A stretch of DNA of 64,000 bases from Astropecten irregularis (lineage: Eukaryota > Echinodermata > Asteroidea > Paxillosida > Astropectinidae), in contig OZ020265.1 of NCBI GenBank assembly GCA_963971285.1, positions 2,492,001-2,556,000 of the forward strand, written 5' to 3'. The position numbers were made by a program, and so were the translations under genes. The notes beneath the pieces were generated by a model, which had not been told where the DNA came from, did not search any database, and saw only the letters and a list, made by a program, of their open reading frames with translations. Positions 44,384 to 57,700 of the stretch are shown here, in pieces. How positions within the stretch are numbered: the first letter of the stretch is position 1; every line of letters begins with the position of its first letter.

Positions 44384-47282
44384 TGGCAGATCCGTGTACA
44401 TACCGTCCAACCCATTACCGTTTCAAAATGAATCTGTAAAAAGAAAAAAAGAAAAAGAAAACCCTTTTCCATTTACCGTTTATGAATCTGTAAAAAGAAA
44501 AAAGAAAAAGCATACCCTTTACCATATAATGTTTATGAATCTGTAAAGTGAAAAACGAACCTTTTACCTTTTACCATTTTCAAATGTTAAATGTAGAAAA
44601 AGGAAAAACAAACTCTTTACCGTTCATTTATTCACCTTACTTTGCAACAGAAACACAGCTAACAAAACCTGTGGCCGTGAATCTTTTACCGGAGCAAAAA
44701 AGGAAAAACGGTAAAAGGAAAAAGGAAAAACGAAACGCTCTACTGGTTTACACGCAGCGTACCCGATGGCTGCCGAGTTCGCCCAAAATTTCCGGAAATA
44801 AGGTAGTCTGGATCAAGGCGTTGTTGCGTCGTTATGGTTCGATAACAGACCGTAGTGTGAACTCAGCAAACGACTCGCGAAAACACGTCAGTTGAAATTC
44901 GTCGGGCGGTGGAATGTCATTTTGTTCGCGAGGGGGGGGGTGCAACAACGTAACGCGCAGTGCATGTATGCGCATGCCGACTCGACCACTCGCATACGTA
45001 GCCTGCGCCGCTGCGCTTACTGTGTACCGTACCGCCGCATTACATGCCTCGCCTCGCCCCGGCCGCGCGGCCAGCACCCAAGCGCGCGTCAGCTCCAAGT
45101 AGCCATCAGCTATTACGTATAATTAATATGGAGGCCTCCAGGCTTTAAGACATTTTTTTTGCTAAGCAATTTTTTTTGTGCTTAGCAGCTACATGAAATT
45201 AGCCCTCGATCGGTGACTGGTTGCCATCCTCTCTGAAAGACCACGAGTGCCCTCATTCATTCGTTCCCTGAGATGAGAAAACGATCGATCTGAATGTTCT
45301 ACAATTCGTTTTCTTTCAGCCTCAAAATTTCACCGTTATCATTATTATTATTTTGCCAATACTTAAAACAAGTACAATGACAGTGGTGAATGCATTAAAT
45401 ATACATAATTCAGGGTGTCTGCAATAGGAATACTATGACTTGAACAATGTGCCTAAAAGCAACTGTTTTATGGGTCCTGTGATTTTACCCACTTCCTCAC
45501 AGTGTTTTAGGGTTAACAACAGGTATTTTATGCTAATTAGAATTTCCATATTCATGAGCAAAACTGAGAGCAGTAACCCAATTTTTTTGTGCACAAAAAG
45601 TTGAGCTTGTTTTCTTTTTTCAGAAAACATATAATATAGGTTTTCTGACACCTTTTCCTCCTCAATAGGCTTTGTGTGCCGAATATAAAACATTTTCTTT
45701 CACACTCCACTGGTGGTGTAATTTTGTTGTCAAACCATTTATGTGATTCAAGTTTGCCTCTTAATGTTTTTGTTATGTTTTTCCATTTTAGTTTTGCTGT
45801 TGGTTCCCCACATGAGCATGAATGAAAATCACACAAATTGCAAAGCAACTCAAAGGAAAATCCAAATGCTAATTTGAAACCAAAATAAGACTTGCCATTC
45901 ATTACTTGGCAGTATATTCTCTATAATTATGAAGGCAATAAAATAACCTGACTGAAAAAAGCATTGCAGGAAGCCTTTAAAAAGGGGGAGGAGAGGTGTA
46001 GTAAAGTTGGAAGGTTGGGGAGGAGGATGGAGTGTGGAATGGAAGGTTGCCAGGGGTGGAGATTGGGGGAGGTCGGGTGGGTGTGTACATATAGGGGTGG
46101 AGGGTGGGGAGGTGATATGAAGGGAAGGAAGAAAATAAGTGACAATTGGCATTTCATTTTCAAGCCGGGAAGGGTAAGCAAATGTGTACTCAAACACTGC
46201 CATAAAACCTGAAGGCTTCCATAATAAGTAAATGGCTGATGGCTACTTGGAGCTGACGCACGCTTGGGAGGTGGCCGCGGGGCGATCGAGGCGAGGCATG
46301 TAATGCGGCGGTAAGGTACGCGGTACGCGCAGCGGCGCAGGCTATGTATGCGAGTAGTCGAGTCGGCATACATGCACTGTACGTTACGTTGTTGTCCGTA
46401 TAAAGGGACTCTAGTTGCACCCCCCCCCCCCCCCGAAACAAATGACATTCCACCGCCCGACGAATTAAATTGACGTATTTTCGCGAGTCACGTTTGCAGA
46501 GTTCATACTAGTCTTGGTTCCAGGACCTTCGTTGTTGCTTCCCGCGCCCCATAGGGCGCCCCCGCGCGGCGGATATGGGAGAACTCTGTCAGACTTTTGG
46601 GATATGGGAGATTCGTAACGATCCAAAAGTCTGATAGAGTTCTCCAATATTCGCCGCGCGGGGGCGCCCTATGGGCCGCGGGAAGCAACAACGAAGGTCT
46701 TAGAACCATAACTATATGTTGGTGAACCATAACGACGCAACAACGCCTTGAACCAAGACTACCTTATTTCCGGAAATTTTGGACGAACTCAGCCGCCCTC
46801 GGGTTTGGCTGCGCGTAAACTAGTAGCGCGTTTCGTTTTTCCTTTTTCCTTTTATCGTTTTTCCTTTTTTGTTCTGGTAACAGATTCAAGGCCACATGTT
46901 TTGTTGATTGTGTTTCTGTTGCAAAGTAAGGTGAATAAATGAACGGTAAAGAGTTTGTTTGTTTTCTATTATTTTTTTCATTAACATTTGAAAATGGTAA
47001 AAGGTAAAAGGTTCGTTTTTCATTTTACAGATTTATAAACGGTAAATGGTAAAGGGTATGCTTTTTCCTTTTTCTTTTTACAGATTTATAAACGGTAAAT
47101 GGTAATTAAAAGGTATGCTTTTTCCTTTTCCATTTTACAGATTTATGAACGGTAAATGGTAAAGGATTTGCTTTTTCCTTTTTCTTTTGACGTACTTATT
47201 AACGGTAACTGGTAAAGGGTTGTTTTTTGCTTTTTCTATTAACGATTTTGAAACGGTAATAGGTTGGACACGGATCCTGGCA
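44384..47282. mobile_element. Foldback-like transposon with about 0.7-1 kb inverted arms
   Basis: The left arm 44384-45120 and right arm 46230-47282 are inverted copies. Outer ends: CTGGCAGATCCGTGT versus complement CTGCCAGGATCCGTGT. Next to each end is a tandem array of about 45-bp units alternating TTTACCGTTTATGAATCTGT with AAAAAGAAAAAG runs, then a unique GC-rich inner part including GTCGGGCGGTGGAATGTCAT and a G or C run. The 1.1-kb centre (45121-46229) has no recognised gene. Long inverted arms with terminal tandem repeats define foldback elements; similar modular TU elements are known from sea urchins. Confidence 0.75.
46513..46712. repeat. GC-rich 200-bp hairpin inside the right foldback arm
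   Basis: Arms of about 85-90 bp (for example CAACAACGAAGG at one end and CCTTCGTTGTTG at the other, with CGCGCGGGGGCGCCCTA in both arms) around a 20-nt centre. The left foldback arm lacks it at the equivalent site near 44845, so it is a later insertion. Confidence 0.8.
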
Positions 47283-47292
47283 GGGGTGGTTT

Positions 47293-47298
47293 TTTATT
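47293..47298 (-). terminator. Possible poly(A) signal of gene B
   Basis: AATAAA on the minus strand, 232 nt after the gene B stop codon and about 11 nt outside the foldback element. It is a plausible 3' end, but the motif is common by chance in AT-rich DNA. Confidence 0.35.
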
Positions 47299-47529
47299 GG
47301 GCAATAAGCAAAATTAAAACTACCATTTGCTCCAAAAACTAAAAGACTTCTGGACTTGTTTTTTTTTTTTTACTCTGAAGTTGAGGGTTTTTACACAGAG
47401 GTAAAAACGGAGAAACATCATTGATGGCAATGGAAATTGTTGTTGAAGGCCTTAAAGTACGCCCTATTATTGGTGGTCCTGAAAATAAATTGACAAGCAG
47501 CGAATGCCCCAAGGTGCTGACCAGTGTGT

Positions 47530-48763
47530 TTACATTAGAGTGTCCATTTCTATGCGGCCGCGAGAGCTGCGACGATCAGGTTTTGCCATCTTTTTCTTTC
47601 TATGTTTACGGGTGGCCTTTACACGAGTCCCGGTGGGTGGGATATTCGTGCTGGCACGGGCGCCTACTACGCTGAAAATCGTGTACAGATATGGATTGAT
47701 AGACGAGTTTATGGGGAGGATGAAGACGACTGTCCAGGCGTAGGTCTGAGGAGGGATGGTGACAGAGCCGCTCTGGGATAAGATCCCCATAACGATGATC
47801 GGCATCCAGCACAGGAAGTCCGTCCCGACGATGACGCAGAGCCTAAGAGCCATGGTCATCTCCTCTCCCATGCCGCCAGGGTTGCCCGCCGCGTCTGGCC
47901 CTCTGAACCGGGAGCCCTTGACTCGCTTGTACGAGGCCCAGACCCTGGAGAAGATGATGGCGTAGCAGACTGCGATGGTGAGGAAGCAGATGAGATTGAC
48001 TCCGAGGAAGAGGACGATGGAATAGACCCAAGCCGGTCTATGATCCTGAGCAACCGGGATGGACAGACTCTGCGAGCCTAAACGATTCCCAATGTCTCCC
48101 TCCTCAAGCTTGTAGTTGTCTGGTTTGGTGATCAAAGGCAGACCAATGCAGACATCAGACAGACCGTAAATATCGGAGTCCGGTTCGACTAGGATGGTGG
48201 GAAGAGTACTCAGAGCCAATAAAACTACCCAAATTATGAAAGCGGCAACACCAGCGCTAGACTTGCTCAAGTGAACAACACTTCTCGGGAAAACGACACA
48301 GATGAACCGATCCACACTGATGAGGGTTATGAAAAACACACTTGCCTCGCTAGAGAGCACTGATAAGATACCAGCTATCTTACACACGCTGCCCAGCCTC
48401 CAGGACTGTGCTTCGATGTAGTATCTCTCACCGAAATAAACATCAGCCGAGGCAATCATGATCATATAAACTCCCATGAGGAAGTCAGACACGGCCAAGT
48501 TCAAGACCAGGAAATTGCAGACGTACTTAGTTCCACTGCCTAGTCGGCCTGTCCACAGCGACCAACAACGCCACACGACTACTCCGAAGTTACCAATGAG
48601 GGCGCTGAATCCCAGAATCCACATGGACACTCTTAGGAAGGTGTTTTGCATCAGGCTTCCGCAGTTGAAGAGGGGCGACTGCTGTTCGGTGGTGTAGCAG
48701 TTAGCAGGATTGAAGGACTCCAGTTTGTTGAACTCACAACAGAGACGGTGGTCATCAAGATAT
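47530..48763 (-). CDS. Gene B last exon: hinge and seven-transmembrane domain
   Basis: Acceptor AACCATAG|ATATC, then 410 codons to TGA at 47532-47530. It opens with the double-Cys hinge YLDDHRLCCEF typical of LGRs. Seven hydrophobic segments follow: TM1 (FSALIGNFGVVVW), TM2 (NLAVSDFLMGVYM), TM3 after the ECL1 Cys (VCKIAG), ending in the DRF form of the DRY motif (LISVDRFICVVFP), TM4 (FIIWVVLLALSTLP), TM5 (FLGVNLICFLTIAVCYA), TM6 (VIVGTDFLCWMPIIV) and TM7 with the NPxxY motif (PINSSINPYLYTIF). The tail is basic (KHRKKKMAKPDRRSS). A 7TM domain with no introns is typical of LGRs. Signalling through G proteins is inferred from family. Confidence 0.95.
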
Positions 48764-51700
48764 CTATGGTTGTTAATACACAAAAATGTAACAATCCTTG
48801 TGTTGCAACACAGTTGGATTTAAGTGTCATCGTTTGTATCATGCTCTTTTTCCGCATTGTTACATGCACACTAGTCTGTATATGCTTCATTTGCAGAAAT
48901 ATGGAACACCGGAAGAACTATGGACAAAGACTAGCACGACCCATTGCAAGTCATTAACTTGCATAGCTGGTACGTTTGTAGCATGCAGGTCCAAACTTCT
49001 TCCTTTTTTGGTGTATTAATTTGATGCACTTGCGTACGAAAACAACGATCATTCAGGGTAGTAAAGAATCATCATACATCAATTCCTATTGATTACTTTT
49101 CAAGGAACATGTTAGTACAGATTGCCTTGTGCGAGACTTCTGCTTGTTCTTCGTGTACCGTGTAAATGAACTTCGCAGATACAAGTAAAGCACTCGGGGT
49201 CATTTAGTATAATTTTGCAAAGACAGCTAGGTTTGGCCAAGTGAGCAATATAAAGACCCCTTTAGATGCAACTTACAGTTTCTCGAGCTTGACCAAGTCA
49301 CGCAGAGCCCCATCTTTAATCAGGATTGCTTTCTTTTGGCCCTCCGTTTTTTCTCCACTAATCAGCACCCTGGAAGTAAACCGACAGCAAATTAGCGAAC
49401 TAATAGTTTTTACAAAATAACGTCTTTTGGTTATTCCACGTTCTTGTTAACATCAGAAAGAGTTTCTTTGTTGGTGCGATCAGAAAAAAGTGACGTATTA
49501 TTTGTACATTTTTGTTATTTTTTGTCATTTGTAGAATTGAGTCAGTGAACGGTGAACAGAGAAATTGATTGAAGCAGGATTAGAACCAGGCGAGTGTACG
49601 GCCCAAAGTTAAATCAGTATCATAGCGCTATAATAAAATTACTACAGCGTAGACGCTTTGAAGCCGTGCTGGGCGCAGTCATTTTAAATTTGAGTGCCTG
49701 TCTGTGGAACAAGAACACTTTGACTGGAATGCCTTTCGAAGAGTGTACTCTATACTCTATGTACTCTGTACTCTATTCAACACGCAAGAATGCGCGAAAG
49801 GTAGGCCTACCGGTGGCGCGTCTTGATGACGCATGCAATCATTGCGTGACTGAAGTGCAGAGCGTGTGCGCGCACGACCCTAAATGAAACGCGCATTTAC
49901 CGAAGGTCGAGTTTCGGGCGTATTTGGCTTCGGTAACGCACCTGTATAGGACATAACGCAGATATGCAAATGAACGTACAAAAAACGTACACAATTTGGT
50001 GTTTTCCATAGGTTTGTGCACAAACATGGATGCGCCCAGCAGGCATCAATTTGTACTCGGAGCTAGCGCTCTAGTAATTTTAATATAGCTCTATGATCAG
50101 AATTCAGTATTCAGATAAACATTTATTTCATACTTCTCAATGAAATGAAATATTATACAGCAGATCACATAGTTATTGGAAAATAAATATTGGAAAAACA
50201 GTTTGTATAGCAAAGAAAGCAAAAACAAATAGATAAAGGATAAATACAATGACCTTTGTGAACATTGAGAAAGTGGAAGTAAGAGACCGTCGTAATAAGC
50301 AGAGCTTGTATAGGAGACATCCTAAAACAATGAACAAGAACAATGGACAGAGACAAGAAACATGGAGAGGACAGACAGGAAGACAAGACAAGACAAACAT
50401 AGAAGATTGAACGGACTTTAACCGTTGATGTCAACAAAATCAATTACAACATGACTAATGCAAAAAATATACAATGATATCAATCAAAATAATTGCTAAT
50501 AATATCCAGGGAGGAGCTATGCTACATACTGGGAGATAAGGGCGCGTCTGTAAGAAGATTTTAATCGACCCACAGATGACATTGAACGAATGTTGACTGG
50601 GATGGTGTTCCAAAGGCGAGGGCCGTAGAATCGAAGGGTGTTGCTGGAATAATGGGTGCGCGTGAAAGGAACATAGCGATTGTTTCGAGATCTAGTGTGA
50701 TAGTTGTGTATATCCTGAACAGTTGTGAAGTACGAGGAAAATGCCCGAGGAAGATGATTGTGAGTGTATTTATACATGAGTATGCCGGTTTGAAGTATAT
50801 TGATGTCAGTGAGAGTAAGGGTGTTTATTTGTGCAAAAATAAAGGGAGAGAATGCTCAAATGGATGTGAGGATGTGCAGACACCAACAGCTCTTTTTTGT
50901 TTGGTTTGTAGTGAGTGGAGGTTAGTTTTGCTGGTGCTTGCCCAAGCAATGTTGCAATAATTGATGTAGGGAAGAATGAGAGTGTTATAGAGCAAGATCA
51001 GAGAAGAATTAGGCAGAAACAAGCGAAGTTTTGATTGGACACCGGTGTTACGAAAAGTGATCTTAGTGATGGAAGAAATATGCTGCGTCCAAGAGAGGGT
51101 GTGGTCGATAGTAACACCCAGGAATTTGGTAGAGAAGACCCTGGTAATGGAGATGTTGTCAATTTGTAGGGGAGGCAAGATGATGTCTGTTGGAAGATGT
51201 GGCTTACTAAACGGAAAATAAAACCGGTTTGGGTATAGTTCAAAGAGAGCTTATTTGCTTTAAACCAAGATGAGACAGAAGTAAGTTCATTATTAACTGT
51301 GTCAAATAGAGAAGTAAGGTTTGAATTGGAATAGAAATAGTGGTATCGTCGGCGAAGAGAGTGAAATTTAGGATAGAAGAAGAAAATTGGAGGTCATTGA
51401 TGTAAAGTAAGAACAGAAGTGGTCCAAGAGTGGAGCCATGAGGTACGCCATGGTGAATACGGAGTCGTTCCGAGTCATACTTAAGGATAGATGTGTATTG
51501 AAATCTGTCAGAAAGATAGCTGGCAATCCACTGGAGAGGAAGACCTCTGACATCATAATGAGACAGCTTGGAAAGAAGTATATCATGATTGATGGTATAA
51601 AAAGCTGTTAATTGTACAAAGGAAAAACTATTGAAAGAAATGTATATTATGCAGTGTCTGGATCTAACAACTCGTAGACATCACTCCAGTCAATGCGGCT

Positions 51701-54700
51701 AATATCATGTCTGGAGGAGTTTAGGGATGTGAGGTTGATATCCCTGGCAAGAAAAGACTTCCTTCTAGTCACAGTAGTCTGAAAGAATGAAGGAGTGACT
51801 TGAAACAACGGATAATGATCAGAGATATCAGAATAAAGAATGCCAGCAGTTGTATCAAGCTCGGAGTTGGTAAGTATAATACCATTATGTAACACAGCTT
51901 ACACTCCTTTGATATCTTGTCAAGACATGATTGGAAGGCATCATGAAAACAGGTCGATAGGAGTACCAGGAGCCCTGTAGACAGTACCCACAATCAAATT
52001 ACAGGGTTTTTCTCTCTGGACTTCAACAAAGACCGTTTCAATGTCATTGTGTGAAGACCAGAGATCGTTTCGAATGTGGAATGACAGCGAGCTGCTTATA
52101 AACATGGCTGCCCCTCCACCGGGTTTTGATGATCGAGATGAGTGAACAAGATTGTAATTATCCATATGAACACAATGGTGGAGGAGCTTCTTTAAACCAA
52201 GTTTCAGTCAACCCATAGATGGTATAAGAGTGATCAAGAGTGGCCAAGAAATCTCCGACGTCAGAGAAGTGTCTACATAGACTCCAGGCATCCAAATAAA
52301 AAACAGAAAAGACACCTGGACTGGAAATATTCGAATTATTAAAATCAGCAAAGTCATAATAATCGCACCAGTTATCATGAGAATCAACATCAGAATCGTT
52401 AGATGGAATATCAGAAACAAAATCAGGAAACATTTAAGGATGCAATTGTAACGGTTAACAAAAAAACTATTCAAGTGATAAATAAGGAGTAACAAATCAA
52501 CTAAGAAAAGTCAAAAATGGGCATCAAATGACAATGACACTAGCACGAGCAGAAATATAAAGATTCACACCTTCTTTTACTTACATGGTTCGCAATTCCC
52601 TTAACCCATAAAAAGCTGCATCTTTAATCGTTTCCAACGGTACTCCAGAAATAACACTGCAAAACAGACAACAATTAAAGGTAATATCATACTTTGTTTT
52701 TTGTCCAAGAAATACAAATTCATGGAGAAAAATATAAACAGTCATTTGTGAAAATTTCAGTCCTATACGTTGCCCGCTTTTTGAGAAAACAGTGAAAACG
52801 GTCACAGTATTTCTTTCCTATGTTATGTTTGATCTTTTAAAGATCAACTATAATTTTGACAACTGGTTTTACTCTTTTCTGGATAAAATCAGCATTTTAG
52901 GCAGAAACGTTTTAACGGTATTTTTTTTTACAGACGGTATTTTTTTATGTTTCTTTTTTATAATACAGTGATTTTGCTATGGAGTATATTTAGGTTTAAT
53001 AATATTATGTTCAATTGTCTAGCTAAAAATAAACATTAGAGACACTCACATTCCCTGCAGTTTCTGCAGCCCTTTGAAAGATTCACCCTCAATGACCTTT
53101 AAGTTATTGAGGGATATATTGCTGCAAAAGAGGTAAGAAAAATGATGTCATAAACTGCTGCAAACTAATAACATCCAACATATAAATGCTGAGAGTAAGA
53201 ACGTATGACGTCATTCCTAGAAGAACCTTTTACAAAGGCTAAAAGGTAGTGGGAAAGTGGCCTTTGAGAAAGATCCTGCTATACAGTAGTCCGAGCACAT
53301 GGTTTTCAATAGCGCCCTCTTTTGCTTAAAACGAAAAACTGCGGTGGTGTTTATTGATCTAAATGCACTACAACTCCGGCTCGGTGCGTGATGCCCGATT
53401 TATTTCTGAAAGGAACATGAACTTAGAAGAATATTCGGCATGGACAACCTGTCCCAGATTTCCCCACAGGCCTTTTGCTCATGATTATCTTTCCGGCTTC
53501 CCAGAATTCAATTAAAGATGATTGGCAGTGTACAAAATAATGTACTGAAACAACCGCAGTTTTCTTTTTAATCAAAAAAGGGCGCCCTTCAAAAACTTTT
53601 GTTCGGATTACTGTATAGGATTGAAATATCAGGTCCTCCTTTTTACTGTAGGAAGAAAGGAGAAAATACCAGCAGCGTCCAACTCTGAACATTTCTCTAC
53701 AAAAAATGTGTTTAAATCTGGGGTTGAAGCAAGCAACAACATTAACTTAACTGCCAAGATATCCTGATATAGACCACAACGTATGTACTCAAGAGCTAAG
53801 AGCTTAAGAAAGAAACTACCAGGATCGGACCGTAGGAGCGTACTGATTTCGTTTCATGTAACTTCAGTCTGGTTATTTTCGCAGTTTATAGCTCAGTAAA
53901 TGCAATAAGCCTATACCTACAAAAGATCACTGCATACGCAATAATTCACAATGATGGTTTATTAAAAGGCGAACCATGCAGTTGGAAGAGGACAGACAAA
54001 TGAAACTTACAGCCACAGAAGATTATTCAGGCCTTCGAAGGAGAGTGGAGGTATGTTCTGTATTCCGTTATTTGTCAGGAAGCTAAAGACAATCGATTGA
54101 TGTATAATTATTACATGTCCACTGCATTCAAATGTCAAACAGTTACGTGGAAGATTTACAAACACTTGGAATTATGAGTATATTTATAATGAATATACAA
54201 CTGAATCATCATTTCAATGTTATCTATACACTTCTAAAAATAGTCTAATATCGCTAATCAAACTACCACGCATAATAATCTAATGATCAAATATCCATTC
54301 TAACGGCAAAAAACCAAACCATCGTTAATTATTTAAATTGTTTTCTGAAGCTAAAATCAAAGGAGCTTATAATTGCTGGAGGGAAATTGCCCCAATCACC
54401 TTCGTATTTGATTAATTATTGGTTCAGACGTCGATTGTTGGTTTTGCTCTTGTTCGTTGATTTTATATTCTGAATCGGATGAAGAGTGTTTAAACATTAT
54501 AATATTTTCATCTGTATTATTTCTACTATTCAATGAAATTATCAACATCCATGTTTGTCTTATATGTAACGGATAACCAAATATTTACTTAATTTGACCT
54601 ATAGCCTTATTACATCATATAATTGTTTTGCCACATAAATAGGCAGCATCTAAGAAATGATTTACCCCATTTTCATCCTTATTTCCAAGAACAATTGCTG

Positions 54701-57700
54701 TCACATACTTTCACTTCCTGACATTGATTGACACCAGGCAGGCCAGTGACCCGGAGTGACTCAGTGTTCTGACTTGATACTTAGTATAGGTTTTCCCGGT
54801 TATTTTCGGCAATTGAGCGGCAAATTTCATTTTCACGCATTCGTGTTGACGTGATTTTGCCTCCTCAGTTGAAACCGTCATTCGATTTCACTTTGTTGCA
54901 TCCGTATTTAGTAGCATAGCATTCAATTAAAATCAACAATCGTTCAGTTTAGCCATGCAAAATCGGCATTCAATTTAGCAGGGTAACCGCAAACAACGAA
55001 TTATACCAGATCTTTACTTACGTTTTCGTTTTGAGACAACCAATTTCGCAAAATGAGCAAACAAATGCAAACCCCTTTATTGCAATGTATTGCAATGGTG
55101 TCGCATCTCATCATCCATTTTGAAATGAGTAGCCCCTCCTCTGACCAGCCTCTCTCTTCGTCCGGATCTCAAATATTCTAAATCATTCGAATGCATAAAT
55201 CATCTGTCAACGTTAGATATTCTCTCGTACAGCGACCAAAAAGCCATTACTTTTGAGGATTTTTCAATTACAAACAATCGTTCGCAGTGTACATCACAAA
55301 AGTAATTTCCATATAAGAAGTGAACCATTTTATACCCTTTTTATTATTGCGGTACATTCATAATTGCAGACAGAACGCTAAATTTGCTGAACAAGTCAGA
55401 TAAATGACTGCCCCAAAACGAATTCGAATGTCAAAAGCCGTTGCGAGTTTGAATGCTGTTCGAATAGAATTTTAAATTGAAAGGCGATTCTATTTAATCG
55501 CCTGAACCTTGTGAACATTTGCTTGCACATAAAATGAAATCGAATGACTATTTTGAGGTGCCTTGCAGTTTCACATGAAATGGAATGACGCAGCGTTTAA
55601 ATTGTTCACTCTTTTGCCGACCGGGAAAACCTATATTACTGTAACTCCTCAATATGAATCATTCCTTGGAAATCTACTTCTTTCAATAGTTTTATGTCTC
55701 AGCATCTGTTTATAAAAAGGCTGCTGAGGGTATGTTAGTTACCTCAGTCTTATTGTTAGCCATCATACAAGCAACAATGCTTTTCTAGTGCCTCATGTTC
55801 CCGAACTTTTAATACTTGGGTTTGTCAACTCAGTGTTATACACTGTTCACCATTTGTGTATACACAATAAAGATATCTCTGTAACTGTATTTCAACCCGA
55901 GTATATTAGTGTGTTCAAGTGAGCCTTGCACACTAAACTCTGACTGGGGCTAATTCCTTCACCCCAATACAAGTTGAAGCTGTGAGTACCTAGACCATTT
56001 TACTTGAGTTATCTATTCATTCACTCATGATAAAGACTAGCCCAGAGTTCCTCCAAAACGCCAATAGAAGAAACAATTTTGGGGAAGTGATGAGATGATG
56101 ATAAAGTTTGGAGAAAAACCGCAGAGTAATATCGTCTGTAAAACCAATGGAATCGGGTAGGAGCTGAAAACCCATGCACTCCAATTTTGGTCTGAACCGG
56201 GCTGAAACTCGGACCTTTAGAGAAGGGAAGAATCGCTACGCAAAACCGACTCTACTGAGGACTGTGCGGGACACACGACGCATGTATATACAGTTGTTTA
56301 ATGTGGCATCATAGTTACATTATACTTACAGCACTTGAAGCTTGAAAAAGCGCTTAAAATATCCAGGTGTCAGAGTGGTTATGTTTCCACCGGATAACTC
56401 TCTTTGAAAAGTGAAACAAAAGAGGGAAGACGAGAAATTAGCCTTGTTACTAAATTCAATAAAATCAAGTGTTGGACTACTTATACTCGTACTCGAACTC
56501 GTTCTCGGGCTGGGCCCTGTACTCGGTATTGAATGTACTCGTACTCCATACTTTGGACATTGACTTGTCAGCAATGTACTACTTGTACTCTGCCAAATAC
56601 TCGGCCCTTGAAGTAATCTGGACCCGAATTTGGGGACTCGACTCCAACATAATTATATCAAGTCATTGAAAAGTGAACAAAGACGAATTTACTGGAGCGG
56701 GATTCGAACCGGCGACCTCCAGAATACCGTACATGCACTCTACCAACTGAGCAATCCAGCCCTACGTTGGTGGTGACCCCAATAGTAAATTATCTTTGTT
56801 CATTTGGCAGTCAGAAGCCATGAAACCACGCACAGACCGCCGGCCGTATCCCAATGATTATTTCACCGATACGCGAAGCAATGCTGCAACCTTCGGAACG
56901 GTACATGGGGGATCACTCAAAGAGGATATGGCTTTTTAATTAATATAATCATGAAATAACCACAAGGGAAACTGAATTCAGTAAGTTTCCCTTGTGTTTA
57001 TTTGATGATTATAATTATATACAAGTTAAAAGGTAAATACAATTTGGGGATAATTTGTCAACTGAATCCTAGATCGAATATTGAGACATCATTGTTACGC
57101 ACTCCAAACACATTTCTAAATTTGATTGACACTTATTTAGGTGCTATACTCTGTAAAATACGACCTCGGGATAGTCCGTGTCCTTTCAGCACTCAGTAAT
57201 TTCCCTATATTCCTGAACACGCAGACGATCATAAGGTCTGTGGGTCAGACTGCTCCCACCAGTATCTAAAAACGCCTAACGTTAGGAGCCATGGTGAAGA
57301 TCTCACAGTTCTTGTTGGAAAGGCCTTTGTTTTTCCTCTATATTTTATTACAGTAGGATATTAAAAACTGTTTAAAGGGCCGGTCACACAGGCTTAGACT
57401 TACAGTACGTCAGTCGTGGCAGCCATGTTTTTGAGCGTGTTCCCGGTCCATCCTGACCGACAGTTAACGTAGAGGTCGCTGTTTTTGTAATGACATTGAC
57501 ATTCATTTGGACATCGGTGCAGGTCTGGAATAGACATGGACGAATCGTGTCCCAACATAGAACATGTTAACTATATACGTTTAATACTGAGAACATTTGG
57601 CAAAGAAAGAACCTAAGAATAATATAGTTCTTGTCTCAATTACATGTTTCATTGAGTGTTGATACAAAAATGCATTTTTTTTTACCGCATTTTCGTTCGT

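Noticed and set aside
45433-46229. Coding gene in the centre of the foldback element
   Set aside because: Frames are short, overlapping and low-complexity, with no recognised motif.
47843-48053. Arg/Ser-rich short frames overlapping the 7TM exon
   Set aside because: They are alternative frames of the receptor exon, which has clear membrane segments and motifs.
55015-55110. Extra LRR exon next to a good GTAAGT donor on the minus strand
   Set aside because: The translated stretch has no LRR pattern and lies inside the 54785-55635 MITE.
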